Below, in pieces: positions 33,909 through 45,967 of a DNA stretch of 64,000 nucleotides (position 1 is its first letter; each line of letters opens with the position of its first letter). Under the pieces are notes generated by a model. The model was not told the origin of the DNA and did not search any database. It was given only the letters and a program-made list of their open reading frames with translations. A program made the position numbers and the translations under genes. The stretch comes from Hypomyces perniciosus (Eukaryota; Ascomycota; Sordariomycetes; Hypocreales; Hypocreaceae): assembly GCA_008477525.1 (NCBI GenBank), contig SPDT01000010.1:2232001-2296000 (forward strand), in the 5' to 3' direction.

Positions 33909-35445
33909 CGAGGTCGATGCAGCAAGATGTGGAGAGTTCATGATCATGCCCGATATACCTGATGTGTAATGCCATAAAAATCCATTTCTGCTTCCAATTC
34001 GTCTTGACCCTTCACCAGATAAATGACAAGCTGATATGCTTCATGAAAGGATCCCGAGGCCCATGACAGCTTTCGTTAATCTCAACGGCTACCCTACCTC
34101 AAGACGCCATTCAGGAAAACTTTAAATCGGCCACTCTGCGCCCCTTGACTGTAGTATAGCTTCTAGAACATCGGATTGTCGGGACAATGGCAGAATCCGA
34201 ATCAATGGCAGAATCCCTGACCTCACATGCAAACACAGCGAGGCCCGATCAACTCCCGAGAGCCAAGACACTTACTATGCATAAGAAGAGCTCCCGGTTC
34301 TTATGTAGCTTCGTAAATGCGCCTCGTAAACACAGCACTCGCAACGGTTGCCGACTGCGCCGGGCTGACCGTGCGGATCATGATAGAGCTGGGGTTCGAC
34401 ATGACGCGATAGCCGTAGATGCCACCATCCGCATCGATCCAATGTGGTTCACGGCTCTCGGCTCAATGATCGTCGCGCCGGTCTCACTGACGAGGATGTT
34501 GAGCGTAAGGTAGAAGTAGTACAACAGTCATCGGACATCGCAGAGGCATAGAAGTGATAACTGACAGAACAACTCAGCTGTTGCAGCCGCAATCTGCCTA
34601 ACAAAGTTCAACTGGTTTTGCTCTAGCCTGTGGCACTATCACCACAACCCTTGAGCTGCTTGGCAATATGACCCAGATTCTAGTTAGTGCATTAGGGGAC
34701 AAAAAAAGAGACACTACAAAAAACACAGACACAACTTAATAGGTCGTTAAGCAATGAAAGTGATCTACTAAGTGCAACAAGAGTTTGCTGCAAAAACGTA
34801 GATATTTTGAGACTGTTTATTGTCATCTGCTTATGCATCATCATCATCATCACGGAGGTCGCCTAACGAGCTGCAGACTTTCATTTGCAGATCAAGGAGC
34901 GAGGCGTGGAACTACCGAAATAATGGGAAGCATCATGACTAGTGTTCCTTGACCAGGTTGAAAAACATCCGCGTACGAAGTACAGTCAGGTCGCATTATC
35001 GCTACACAAGCCGAAAGAACTGCGAAACGCTGATAATAGACCATCTCCGTTCGTACTTCGTATTGCTCTGAAATTCTACTCAAGTCGAGATTATTTGTCA
35101 TCTTCTACAGAGTTTGCATCAAGAGGACCGCCATCACCTCTGCGAATAACCTACCACCTAGACTACTACTTAGCTCAAACTCTCCCCTCAATACTCCGTA
35201 CTACCGGCAATGTGGCTCCGACAGAATAGTATGTGTGGGAGACATAGGGCCTTGAAGCTAGGTAGTATTCTCGTGTGGCGTCTGACTTATGACAGCCAAT
35301 CTTAACAATGCCTTCAGCAAGCCATCATAACTGCAAAAGCAAACACACCAAGACGCCCTATTATTAATAAATCTACTGTCATCCCGTTGGTTTGTTGTCT
35401 TACTATCTCCACCATGTCCTACCCGCCCCTCTCAATGAGCTCACC
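33909..35445. other. intergenic with a degenerate coding remnant
   Basis: Mostly non-coding. It contains the minus-strand remnant at 34318-34520 (listed separately) and one exact TACTCCGTAC decamer at 35192-35201. The last few hundred bases are probably promoter for the rhodopsin-domain protein. Confidence 0.45.
34318..34520 (-). pseudogene. C-terminal remnant of an unidentified enzyme, one frameshift
   Basis: Reading the minus strand from about 34520, one frame gives YFYLTLNILVSETGATIIEP. A one-base shift near 34440 then leads to WIDADGGIYGYRVMSNPSS and continues to a TAA at about 34318. The two halves look like one protein tail split by a single frameshift. I do not recognise the family. 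No upstream part of the gene is present. Confidence 0.35.
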
Positions 35446-36825
35446 ATGGGGGACCAGCAGTTATGGATGAGCAGTGGCAATGGAACAGTACATGTTTTCC
35501 AGGAAACGCTTCCCCCAATATGGGGTCGCGGGCTCGCCTTCATTATCGTCTGTGTGTTGATGCCTCTGATTGCGACCGCCTGGACGGGAATGAGAATATG
35601 GACCCGCCGAATAAGACAACTCTCGCCGTTCATGACAGAGGACATATTCTGCTATGCCGCCCTGGTCTGTTCTCATCAAAGCCCTGGAACTCCTTGGCTG
35701 ACTTAAGCTAGATATCCTTTTGGGGGGTTTGCATCTGCTATATCCTCAGTGAGTTGCAAAAGCTATCCATCGAAGGAACAGGAACATCTTTCGACTGACG
35801 ATTGAGAACCCTATAGTGGTGGTTCTAGGCGGCCTAGGTCACCACGTTTATCAGCTGCAACCAATGCATGTCGAACGCTTCTCGCAGGCGTTATTCACAG
35901 AAGAGATATTATACACTCTCACCCTGGGCTTCGTCAAGATTAGCATCATCGTCATGATTAAGCGCATCTTCTTCACACATTCATATGCCTACATCGCTAA
36001 TATCATCATGATCCTCTCTATTTTGTGGATGGTGCAGTCCATCGCGACCAGCCTGTTCATCTGCCAGCCTATCTCTATCAATTGGGACCGAAACGTCCGC
36101 GGTCACTGTGGCAATCTCAGATTGGCCTTCACTGCCATCGGCATCGTGGATATCCTAACTGACTTATTGATCTTTATGCTGCCGATCAAACTGGTGCTGG
36201 GACTGCATATGAAAATCCTTTACAGGGTCGCACTGGGATGCGCCTTTGGCGGCGGCTTGGTGTAGGTCTCTCCCCTGTCGACTTGTTAATATAGCTCAAG
36301 GCGCTGTTTCTAATTCCCACTAGCACTATTGCGATTACTTCTGTCCGAGTCTATTACCTACTGGTTATCGACTTCGACGACTTACTATACACTTGCTACG
36401 ACGGTTCCATCATGACCGCCATCCAGCTCGGCGTAGCCATCATGGTGGCCTCATCCCCAATGCTACGCCCAGTCATGGACCGCACGCTGGGTCGCTGGTT
36501 CAGCATCCAGTCGAGATACAGATCCAGCAACTCCAACATAACACCAAAGTCGCTGAGCAGCAACAACACAAGGATCTTCAACCGCGGGTCTGTTGGCCCC
36601 CCCACGAACCAAAGTTCGAGCGAGCCCAGGGGCAGCAATGCCTACAGACCCATGTCTGAGAGTGAGGAGCATCTTTCGTGGGAGATGAACGTGGTGCATT
36701 CGGAGAGAGGCAAAACCGAGACGGTTGTTACGAGGCAGCAGTCCGATGTGGAGAGCAATGGTGATGGCGAGGCACCGCTGCCGACAGACTGCATCAGAGT
36801 CACGCAGTCTACATTGGTTTCATAA
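35446..36825 (+). CDS. rhodopsin-domain (PTH11-like) seven-helix membrane protein
   Basis: Four exons: 35446-35664, 35712-35748, 35817-36261 and 36324-36825; 400 residues. I chose the ATG at 35446 (GDQQLWMSSGNG). Seven hydrophobic segments follow, including GLAFIIVCVLMPLIATAWTG, SFWGVCICYILMVVLGGLGHH, LTLGFVKISIIVMIKRIFF and AFTAIGIVDILTDLLIFML. The GGLGHHV loop and the pattern F.K.SI...Y.RIF are typical of the fungal DUF3112/rhodopsin-domain family that includes PTH11-related receptors. There is no N-terminal CFEM domain. The Ser/Asn-rich cytosolic tail is about 110 residues long. Likely a plasma-membrane sensor or receptor of unknown ligand. The first intron uses a weak donor (GTCTGT), so that boundary is less certain. 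Confidence 0.85.
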
Positions 36826-36870
36826 CATCCCAACATCAGGAAACTGAGTCTTCTGTCTGGTCAGGCTGAG

Positions 36871-36891
36871 AAAAAAAAAAGGGGGGGGGGG
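36871..36891. repeat. A10-G11 homopolymer junction
   Basis: Ten A followed by eleven G, just downstream of the rhodopsin-domain gene. This is simple sequence of no evident function and a likely place for sequencing or length errors. Confidence 0.9.
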
Positions 36892-37096
36892 AGACGTCAG
36901 GCAGGTTAGACAATGAGCAACAACAAAAAAGCCATATAGATTTCAATCTTCAGTGCTCACAAGAAGCACAAGAAAGCAAAAGCCAAGGTTCAGACAGTCA
37001 TGTCTCATGAACTATGTGTGTTCCTATATACAATTACTCACAATATTTTCCTTCATAGATTCATTACTTCATACCATGCCCCCCATATCAGTTCCT

Positions 37097-38607
37097 TTAC
37101 GCAGCCTTGGGCAGCACCCAAGTAGTAACAGACCTAGCAGGCACCTTTGCATTCCATGTCTGGCTCTCAGACTGCGTACCAACCGACACCCAGACATCGT
37201 TCTTGAAACGGTTTTGAATGACTACCGTGCGGGTGCCATCGGGGTTGATCGTAGCCACAGACATCATGCCCGAGTTGTCAGGGTATAGGTAGGTGCCCGT
37301 TCCATCAACCACAACGGCGCCCTTGGGGATATACCTACTGAACTGGCCCATCATATACCACTCAATCTCCTTGGTGTAGCTGCGGCCATCCGGGCTAACC
37401 GTCACCAATCCCGTGCACACGCCGCAGTTGCCGCTGCCAGTGAGGGACGGGCCGCCGTTGGTCCAACTGCCCAGATTCCAGGCGATGATGCCGTTGGCCC
37501 AGTTCTGCAGGGGCATCAGGTTGAAGTTGGAGGCGTGGAGCCAGTCGGTGTATTTCTTGGAGTGCCAGCACTCGGTCATGTACTGCTCCTTGTTGGGGTT
37601 CTGGTTGTGGAATGCAGTCAGGACAGCCCAGTTTTTGGGATCGTTGCCGGCGTAGCAGTGCCATGCGGTGGCAGGGACGAAGGCGCTAGCCGCGTTGATG
37701 ACAGTTTGAGGGTATTGAGGCAGATCTGCAATATCACAGTTGGTCAGTTATTCGGAAATGGCAACAAACAAGAAGCGGTCATGTTGTGGTACTCACCCTG
37801 GTTGTGGTCCCAAGCCCAGATAGGGGTGTTGAGGCCGGAATTGCGAAGAGCAGGGCCGATCTTGTCACGGATCAGAGCAGCAGCCTCGTCCTGCTGGATC
37901 AACAGGGTGGGCATGTCATCCTTGCTGTTCAGCGGCTCGTTCTGGATGGTGATGGCGTCGACATGAACGCCACCCCGTTGGTAGGCCTGGAGGTACTTGA
38001 CAAAGTACTGGGCATAGGCATCCTCATATCGGTGGTCCAGCTTGTTGCCGGCGAGGTTGCCGCCAACGATGAGGCCGTTTTGCTTCATCCATCCTGGAGG
38101 GGACCAGGGAGAACCGAGAAGAGTCATGCCGGGGTGAAGCTGGCGCATCTCAGCCAGCAACCTAAGCATGGCATTGCCTCGGTCACCAAGGCTAAACGAG
38201 GTCAGGGCTGGGTCCGGCTTGTTGCCATTGTCAGCATAGGAGTATGCCGGGTCTTGCGTGAGATCGGAGCTGGCGACGGTGTGGCGGATCAAGTTGAAGT
38301 TGAGGCCGCTGGGAGTCATGATATCCGTCATAATCTGGGCGCGCAAGGCGGGTGGCAGCTGGTTGAAGACCTGAACGGTGCCATCGGTGACAGCAGCGCC
38401 GAAGCCCTTGACCACCTGCTTCCTGCCGGTCTTTTCGCTGATGGTGAACTTCCAGCTGCTGGGGACGCCTGGGTTGGGGGCATTCAGGACGGGCGTCTGG
38501 GCGCAGCTGAACTTGAGTTTTCCATCCTCACTGGAAGCCCAGGCGCCGGTGGCAGCGTTTGCTGTGCCCACGGCGGCAATGGTTGTAAGTACTGAGAGGA
38601 ACAACAT
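37097..38607 (-). CDS. secreted GH30 endo-beta-1,6-glucanase, paralogue B
   Basis: Two exons, 38607-37797 and 37725-37097; 479 residues. Signal peptide LFLSVLTTIAAVGTANA. The GH30 signatures match paralogue A: GFGAAVTDGTVQVF, acid/base Glu in AITIQNEPLNS, nucleophile Glu in YMTECWHSK, and the same ending SVTTWVLPKAA. The intron interrupts the same codon position as in paralogue A. The two copies diverge strongly (for example in the loop after LQNEP), so this is an old duplication. Role: hydrolysis of beta-1,6-glucan in its own or another fungal cell wall, outside the cell. Confidence 0.93.
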
Positions 38608-41205
38608 GTTTGCGAACCGCTGTCTGTATCTATACGGATTACTGGACGGCTTGTCTCGAGGCTGTCAGCTGGTTCGAGGAGAGGGTCCGTCAACAGAAGG
38701 GGATCATCGTCTCCTTTTATTCAACGGTCCAGCACCCTCGGTCCGAGCTGTACATGTTACTGATGCTGGGGCTTCATCTGTCCGGGCCCCTCACCAGTGC
38801 CCAGTGCCAATGTCCAAGAAGGTTTGGTATGACCTGACCTGCTCAGAGATTCTGGAGCTCATCCAGGCACGCAACCCAATCGGCCCTACCCCGGTGACCC
38901 CGTCTTGACGCTCGCTCTGCAAGGACGAATCATTGGACGAAGATTTGGTCTGGAGTATTGCCGATCTCCTGGGCAGCTAGTACCAGCACTAGAAGCAAAT
39001 TGCCGGGGATAGTTCCCCCACCACTTACAATAAAACCTTGAGTTAAATGTGGGGGGTATGGAGACCGGAGACCTTCTTCCATTCACTGGCCTAGAGGTTG
39101 GGGGCATGCTTTTAAGTTTTGACAAGACCGAAGGATACGGGTAGGATTTTAGAGGTAGCATCGTCTACACGTACGCACGTGGACCGGAGGACGAGATCTA
39201 GGATTAGAGTAATAACATTGAATCAATCAAGTGTGGGCGTTCGCAGATCCCTCCCATGTAAGACGCCCCAATCCCAATGAGGCAACCCCGGATTCCTTAA
39301 TACCTAATCCTCACACACGATCATCATACGAGTACTCTTATTTTAGTAGTGTTATATATTCTAATTCCTTGTCTCCAACGTCTTCTTGTATTATTATTCA
39401 GCAGCATCGGCTTCAACTTGATGAGTTTTTCCTCTTTGCTATTTTGCCTATTTCCTCGTTGGCTTCGCCCGTATCATTATTTCTTCCATCTACTCCATAC
39501 TCCTCCATACTCCGTGCTCCATAGACTACTTCGGAGTATCTACAACGACGTAAGCTCCCCCACAGTAATGCCGAACAGACTGCAGCCGACCCTGAAAAGT
39601 CTTCCCCGCGTTCCCATGTGACGGGAATAGCTTTTAGCCGCACAGGGTACTACTGGTATGTAGTATTGGTGGTCTTCTCTGCATTCCAAAGACAACGGAC
39701 TCAGAGATCCGGTTATAATCCTTGCTACATACATACATCATCAAATCATCTAGATAGGTAGGTGTTTGTTGGTTTTAGATGGCGCAGGGCAATGGATTGG
39801 TCCATGAAAAGGGTCAATAAAGAGGTGGCCAGTACGGGCCATTCTACGGACCGGGTCCGAAGCCTCCCATTATTATCCGTAGTATCCGTAGTATTTCTCT
39901 TCTGTGGCCAGCTATAATAACGTTATCCTCTCAAACCAACCCGCCACTCTATTCTAATATCGATACTAGTCCACCCGTACAGCGAGTTGCTATTTAATCA
40001 ATCATATACATAGATACTATCTAATTCGGGCAATAATCCCGTCCCTGCTAGTCCCCAAGACCCCCGCGTACTGACCCCATAGGTAGTAATATATACCGAT
40101 CCATAAATATGTGGATGCGAACCCACCGACATAATCAACCTGCTTCTTCGGTCTAGGTATTCCCCATACGCCAAGGCCAGTCGCCCCCGGTCTGTTGAAG
40201 AAACATGGTGGTCACATTACCACCAATCGCCAGGTCCCGGAGAAACAAAGGTTTCCTGTGCCTCCAGCACCGAAGCCAAACCCGATCCCTTTTCCACCGA
40301 GCCTGATTTATCATCGTGAGAGAGAGAGAGAAAACCCATATGTGCAAGGAATGTGATTGGTAGTGCCATTAGACCTCTGAGAACCTGGCAAATGGAAACC
40401 AGCCGGTTATAACTCTACAAATGGCGGCTCTCTTTCGTCGACCGTGCTCTTCCCAAGACCATAAACCAACTCGGACTCTCCGCGCGCCAATATCATAGCC
40501 ACAGCTGTATTTCGTGTATACGGCCGCAGAATAGAGCCGTGAGGGGCCGCGTACCGGCGGGAATTGTGCGCCGCACCGGAGGCCTGGACATACATGCCAC
40601 TCCGCACCATGTATGTTGACACATGCACGTGCCGTGAGATGCATCTAGATCCGACCCAAGAAAGAGGCCCAGCTTGGCCGCAAAACGGCCCGACTGCTCC
40701 GACCCCTCCAGCTAGTGGTCGTATTGTGAGAAAGAAGGACGCCTTCTTGTTGATATTCGTCCAAAGCCTTCATTGCTGCCAGCAAACGGGATGACTGCAG
40801 CAGCTTAGCCGTAACAGTCGTAGTCGTGTGACAACCAAGCCATTGCCAGTTGACAGCAGAGTCGTAGCACACAAGCTTCCCTCCATCCGCAGTCAGGGTT
40901 CCACCCCAGAATTGACCGAGCTTGATGCCGACTTAGTCTGATCAGTCCTCATCCGGACTACTTGGATGACTTCCGATACCGAACAGTCAATAGCTCGGGG
41001 CGACTTAATATATGATTGAGCAAGGAGTCACAGCTAAAGTCGTAAAAAAAACCCCGACACGCCACGTCACAACCCAAAGTGTGCATCCTCTTGCATCTTC
41101 GAGACTGTTCAACACGAGAGGATATTCAACACGAGAATGTGTCGATAGAGCCATGCAGGGTGCCACATGGTGACATGAGGTGCGCCAATAAGGCGGCCAT
41201 TGCTC
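38608..41205. other. long intergenic region, no gene seen
   Basis: About 2.6 kb with no frame over 105 codons and no recognisable motif. It includes a short AG microsatellite at about 40319-40332 and a variant of the dispersed decamer at 39508-39517 (TACTCCGTGC). Part must be the promoter of GH30 paralogue B. Confidence 0.5.
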
Positions 41206-42303
41206 TCATAACGCCGGCCCAAACAGATCATCCGTACTCTCGAGTTTTCTGCGCTTCGGATCCCGGGATTCAACTTCTCCGAACACTGCAGAGTCGTTCT
41301 GACCATTGGTTGGCTTCTTTACTTTGGTCGCTGCTTGCTCTCGTCTCGCCCGCTGTAGAGCTACCAGGTCGGCTCTGTCGGTGTCTCTGCATTTCTGCAG
41401 CTTCTTTCGCAAAGGCTTCATCGACTTGACGATGTCAGGCTATTTTCCCGTTAGCTAGGCGGACTACGACCTCCACTGAGCAAGTTTTCAACTGACCGTT
41501 CCCCAATACTCTGTCATCCGCTCTGGGGGCTCCTGTTCCAGCATGGTGCGGCAGTCCTCGATTGTTTTCATGATCTTGTCTCGTATATCTGTGTTGGAGC
41601 CTCCGTTCTGAGTTGCTGGGGGGAGTAATATGTCGATCAGTCCCGCATCCACCATCAACAACGACGCCATCATGATTTGGCTCGGCGTAAAGTGAAAGTA
41701 CGCGTCTGTCAGGAGTGGGCTAAACTTCAGAATCTCTCGTGCCCGACCGTGCGCCTTTGCAACGCGGCCTTCCTCAGTTGGGAGCCTCCTCCTCAGCTCC
41801 AAGATGGCGCCCTCAAGGGCCCGGAACGGATGTCGCACATCGAATGCAAAGCGCATGCCCTGGCAGAGCAGAAATTCGCCCGCAAGTATCTGCTCGCTAG
41901 TCGTATTAGGAAACATCTCGGCCAACTTGGCCAGCCGAATGTAGAAGCCCTCCGCCTTGCACCCAAAGAACAACGAAGTCTTGAGCAGCTCGGTGGGCGG
42001 ATACGTCATAACCGAGTTGGTGATGTAGAACCGCCTCAAGAAAACGGCAGCCGTAGAGCGGATCTCGGTCGGGAGTTCGCAGAACTGGGCGGCGCGGATA
42101 AGCTCTGTGGTGAAGAATTGGACGAGCTTCGTCTCCTCTTCGGGCGTCAGGAACTCAGGCTGTGCGTCGGCTGGGAAACGAGGCGATATCTGCTGCTTGG
42201 CGAGCGCGTTTGTCTTTGCTCGAAGCTCCTGGAGGCTGGAGGGCGAGAAGGACCAGAGGCGGAACTGGCTGGATTGCCGATAGCGCTCATCCTCAGTAGC
42301 CAT
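41206..42303 (-). CDS. cyclin H-like protein (Ccl1-type, CDK7/TFIIH kinase subunit)
   Basis: Two exons, 42303-41497 and 41439-41206; 346 residues. The start TEDERYRQSSQFRLWSFSPS matches the conserved N-terminal helix of cyclin H. The two cyclin-box folds follow: LIRAAQFCELPTEIRSTAAV and FLRRFYITNSVMTYPP in the first, GEFLLCQGMRFAFDVRHPFR and SPLLTDAYFHFTPSQIMMAS in the second. A Lys/Arg-rich tail with KPLRKKLQKC follows the intron. Cyclin H pairs with CDK7 to form the CDK-activating and RNA polymerase II CTD kinase of TFIIH in the nucleus. The alternative assignment, another transcription cyclin, is less likely given the start motif. Confidence 0.87.
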
Positions 42304-42769
42304 TTTCAGGAATGATTCGGTTTACAGAGGAGGCAAGGAAGGAAATGCAGTTATCGCAAAGCGGATTGTGTGGTGCCGTGAAGCTGCTGGCAGCACTTTG
42401 TTGTCGATCAGAAGCCCAGGAGGTTTGCACGTGCAACAGTACAGTGCCAAGTTGACTTTCGGCCACCTCTCGAAATCCAGCCGCACTGTATGGGATATTT
42501 ATAAGCACAAATTATAGGCAGCGACTTGGCAGCTTGGATATCACCACTTGCATAACCTATTCATCAGATGTCATAATAAACAATTGCAGTGCATTTTGGC
42601 CCCGTTCAATACGCTTGATTGCAGCAAGGTAGTAGTATTTGATATTCACTTGACTTTTCTCAGTCAAGTCCAAGCAATTTCCCCAAAACGCAGCTATCAT
42701 CATATCCTTCTAAAAACTAACAAAAAACCCATAACACACCATACAACAGAGCAACCGAGCAAAGGACAA
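42304..42769. other. promoter region of the cyclin gene, 3' flank of the BAR gene
   Basis: A 466-base spacer between two minus-strand genes. No distinct feature seen. Confidence 0.5.
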
Positions 42770-44144
42770 TCAGTAACCCAGACTAATCTTTCTGGGAACG
42801 GGCGGCGGGGGAGGTTTCCTCGACCTGTTCACAGGCGGTGGCGGCGCTTTCTTGCTCTCTAGAAAAGCGTTGTTGGGATTCCCTCGCAAGCTGCCATAGC
42901 TTGTCGCTGGAGTGACGCTGTGATCCACCCAAACTGGACTGTTATCGCCGCTGCAGTTTGACGTGTCATCGCCAAACACATCTTCGGTGCCTCTGCCACC
43001 CTGGATAGCACCATCTGTGACTGCCCTCGCCATTGAGATCCTTGCGGGTGCTGCTGGCGCATGCCTGGCTTCAAACGTGGTTGATCGCAAGACTGGCGGT
43101 CTCGTGGATGCTGGCGGTGGAGGGGGCGGAGGAGCAGCACGAGTTGACAATGTGCGTGTAGGCTTCCATTCTGGAACTCGAGAGCTCTCACGTGCCTCGG
43201 GAATGGCGATGTTGTTCTGGCGAGTTTGTGACCGAGTAGAGGCGTTGGAGTAGATTCGCTCCAGGCTTGACCCTCCTTCCCCCTGTGAAGTCGGGCGGCG
43301 GCCTGTGTCAACGCCAGTTGGCCATGCCTGGCGCAGTCGACGCAACTCATTGGCGGCACGCTCGTGGTATTCCAGCTCTGCGTCAAGGAAGGAGTTGAGA
43401 GCCCCGACGGTATCGACCTCAGCATCTTTGATGTCCTGCATGCGCTGGAAAACATCCTCAGTCGTATCGTCAAACTTGGTCTTGTTGACGCGCAGCTCCT
43501 CCTCAAGCCGAGGATCGTCTTTCTTCAGCTTTTGCATCTTGCCCATGGTGGCGTCGTAGGCGAGTCGACGGCTCTCAAGCTTCTTGCGAGCGATCTATTC
43601 GGTGATGGTAAGCATTCGATCATATATATATGTGTGTGTGTATAATGGCCTCTTCAGCTTCTGCTTACCTGATACTCCCTCATCATTGCGAGGTTTCTCT
43701 CAATCTGCTGGAACCAGATTGCGTTGGCGCAATCCACATAGCTGGTCTGAAGCTCAGCAATCTGCTCGTTGGCGCTGCCCATGGACGCCAGGCACCGGCC
43801 CAGCTCCGAGTCCTGCTCAAAGTCGGCGCCGTGAGCTGCCATGTTCCGTCCGAGCAAAGCCAAAGGGGTGCTGCGGCTTCTGTCCTCGAGGGCGTCGCAG
43901 CGACGAGAGAGCCATCGTGTGTAGATGTTCATGGACTTGTGAAGACGCTCCATGCCTGGGAGGGTGGGGCACAGGTCAGCCGCGCTCCATACGACGCATG
44001 AGCAAGGGATTACGTACCATCATGACGAAGATCCATCTCGGCCTCAAGCGATTTGAACTCTTCCGAATGGGTTGCCTTGGCCTCGGCACCCATCCTCTCG
44101 CCAGCCCACTGCATGGCGCGGTCGATCTTGCGGGTGAAGTTCAT
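42770..44144 (-). CDS. BAR-domain protein with proline-rich tail
   Basis: Three exons: 44144-44018, 43955-43669 and 43594-42770; 412 residues. The N-terminal 42 residues (NFTRKIDRAMQWAGERMGAE) match the amphipathic start of fungal BAR proteins. Residues 43-240 are strongly helical with charged heptads, as in the banana-shaped BAR dimer (IARKKLESRRLAYDATMGKM; VGALNSFLDAELEYHERAAN). The C-terminal third is disordered and has polyproline runs (AAPPPPPPPAST; KKAPPPPVNRS; RKPPPPPVPRK) suited to SH3 binding; the protein itself has no SH3 domain. Likely role: membrane curvature and endocytosis or actin-patch function, acting with SH3 partners. Confidence 0.88.
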
Positions 44145-45967
44145 GGCGAATTCGATGAGTCAAATGCAACAGTATGGCAACGGTATGTAATGGATGTCCG
44201 AAGTAGGAGACAGAGACAGACAGAAAGCGAGGCTCGTATCGATCGATGGCTGCTGCTATGACTGGCTTTATAGGCGACGCGTCCAGCAAATACCTGAGAG
44301 AGAGAGAGAGAGAGAGAGAGAGCAATGGAAACGAACGAATAACTGTCAATTGGGCCAGCCCAACAAACAAGCATCAGTCAGTCAATGAACGAAGGACAAG
44401 AAGGAAGCAAACTTAAGAGTCCGTAAGTTGGCGTGAGAAAGGTAGCAGGTGGAAAGGACTGATGAATTGGCCAATGTTAAATAAATCAACAAATAAATGG
44501 CTAAATACAGAGAGGGTCGCGTGGCGTTGGCCCCTGTCGCACCCCGTTTTAGCCGCGACGCTTCCAGGGCGTAACAGGGGCCAGTCCACTTAATCGCCGC
44601 CCAAAAATGGTGACTTGGTGGCGGCGCTTCAGGGGGTGTCCTCCCGTAGTGCAGCCTCTAGGCCTCTAGAGCGTTCTTCTCCAGCGCTCTATTGACGGCT
44701 CCAGGCGCCTATGATCCGTCGACTGGTTGATGTGATGCGGTTCTGTTGCATAATCTTCATCATTCATACGCACGCATGTTGCACGTCTTCGTATTCGTCT
44801 CGTGTATGTATGTGTGTGTGTGTGGTAAAATTACCTACCAGATATGACATGACATGGGCTATTGATTGCTGTCCATTCCATTCCTGTCTCTTCTCTGCAC
44901 GAGTTGGAATGGTTAGGAATGAAGATAAATGTCGTGGCATACAAAGTAAATGTCCTCAATATGACTCGCCATATCTACAACCGCCCAGACGGAATGGCTG
45001 CAGAAGGTTGCATTTTCTTCTCCATTGCTACCGCTTGGCGACCTTGTTTCGATCCAACGAACGAGCTAAGTGTTGAATTCCTTGGCAAAGGATCTTTACA
45101 ACGCCGATAATCAGTGATGTTCGGTGATGGTCAGTGATAATCTCACAGTCGTATCATGATAATCACGATCATCAGGGGCGTTGATCACAACGTACAGGGA
45201 GTGCTCCGTACTTCGTTCGTATACCAATTAATCCCCGGTTTTTTAATAAAAATAACTCTCTTATCAATATCCGAGTCACTATAGCACATAATATATACTA
45301 TCTATCAAGGAGGGCACGACTGGATCCATCACGCCCGTTCTCGTTGCTCTGCACCAATTATCGACATTCCAGATCTTAGCTTCCATGCACCCCGTGTTTC
45401 ACCCGTTCGACTACTGCTAGTGGCCTATATTTGCATAGAAGACTATTCCACTACTACTCCGTATTCCATGCAGTAGCATCCATCGACTTGTGGCATATAA
45501 TTCGTACCTCACGCGGCTCACCAGCGATATGATAATTTCAAGCCTTTCAGTTACAAGCCTGCCAGACACTCTAAAAATAGCCTTGCCTTTCCTTTCGGCA
45601 GATATTGAGTATTTTCTGCTTCTCAGCCTCCCCGCTAAGACAGACCGGTTCTGAAGCTTAAGCTCATCTTTAGCATCACGAGCGACGTTGGCTTGAAGCT
45701 GAAATTCCATCAACAAATAACGGCTAATCATCTGCCCTCCTCAGCCACACTCTCTACACTTCCACTAGGCCTTCTCGATGTCGCTCCAAGGCTACTTCGT
45801 ACTGGGAGTACTAACTCGATGCATCACAAGAATCGTCACAGCCAACATCCTGGAGGCCTCCACTTTGGGCTGAAGATGGTTTATTTAAATCGTGGTTAAG
45901 GACTGACTGACTTCATTGCCTGGTTATGTTCCACATCTACCAGGAGAACCGTCACCAGACTTTCAGG
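44145..45967. other. divergent promoter region
   Basis: About 1.8 kb between the BAR gene (minus) and the annexin gene (plus). It contains a GA microsatellite at 44296-44322 and near copies of the dispersed decamer at 45202-45211 and 45455-45464. No gene seen. Confidence 0.5.
44296..44322 (+). repeat. GA dinucleotide microsatellite
   Basis: A 27-base uninterrupted GA run, about 150 bases upstream of the BAR gene start, probably in its 5' leader or promoter. Confidence 0.95.

Noticed and set aside
37786..38595. 269-codon open frame on the plus strand
   Set aside because: Antisense to the first exon of GH30 paralogue B. The coding features and splice sites are all on the minus strand.
41677..42315. 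212-codon open frame on the plus strand
   Set aside because: Antisense to the cyclin H gene; no recognisable domain.
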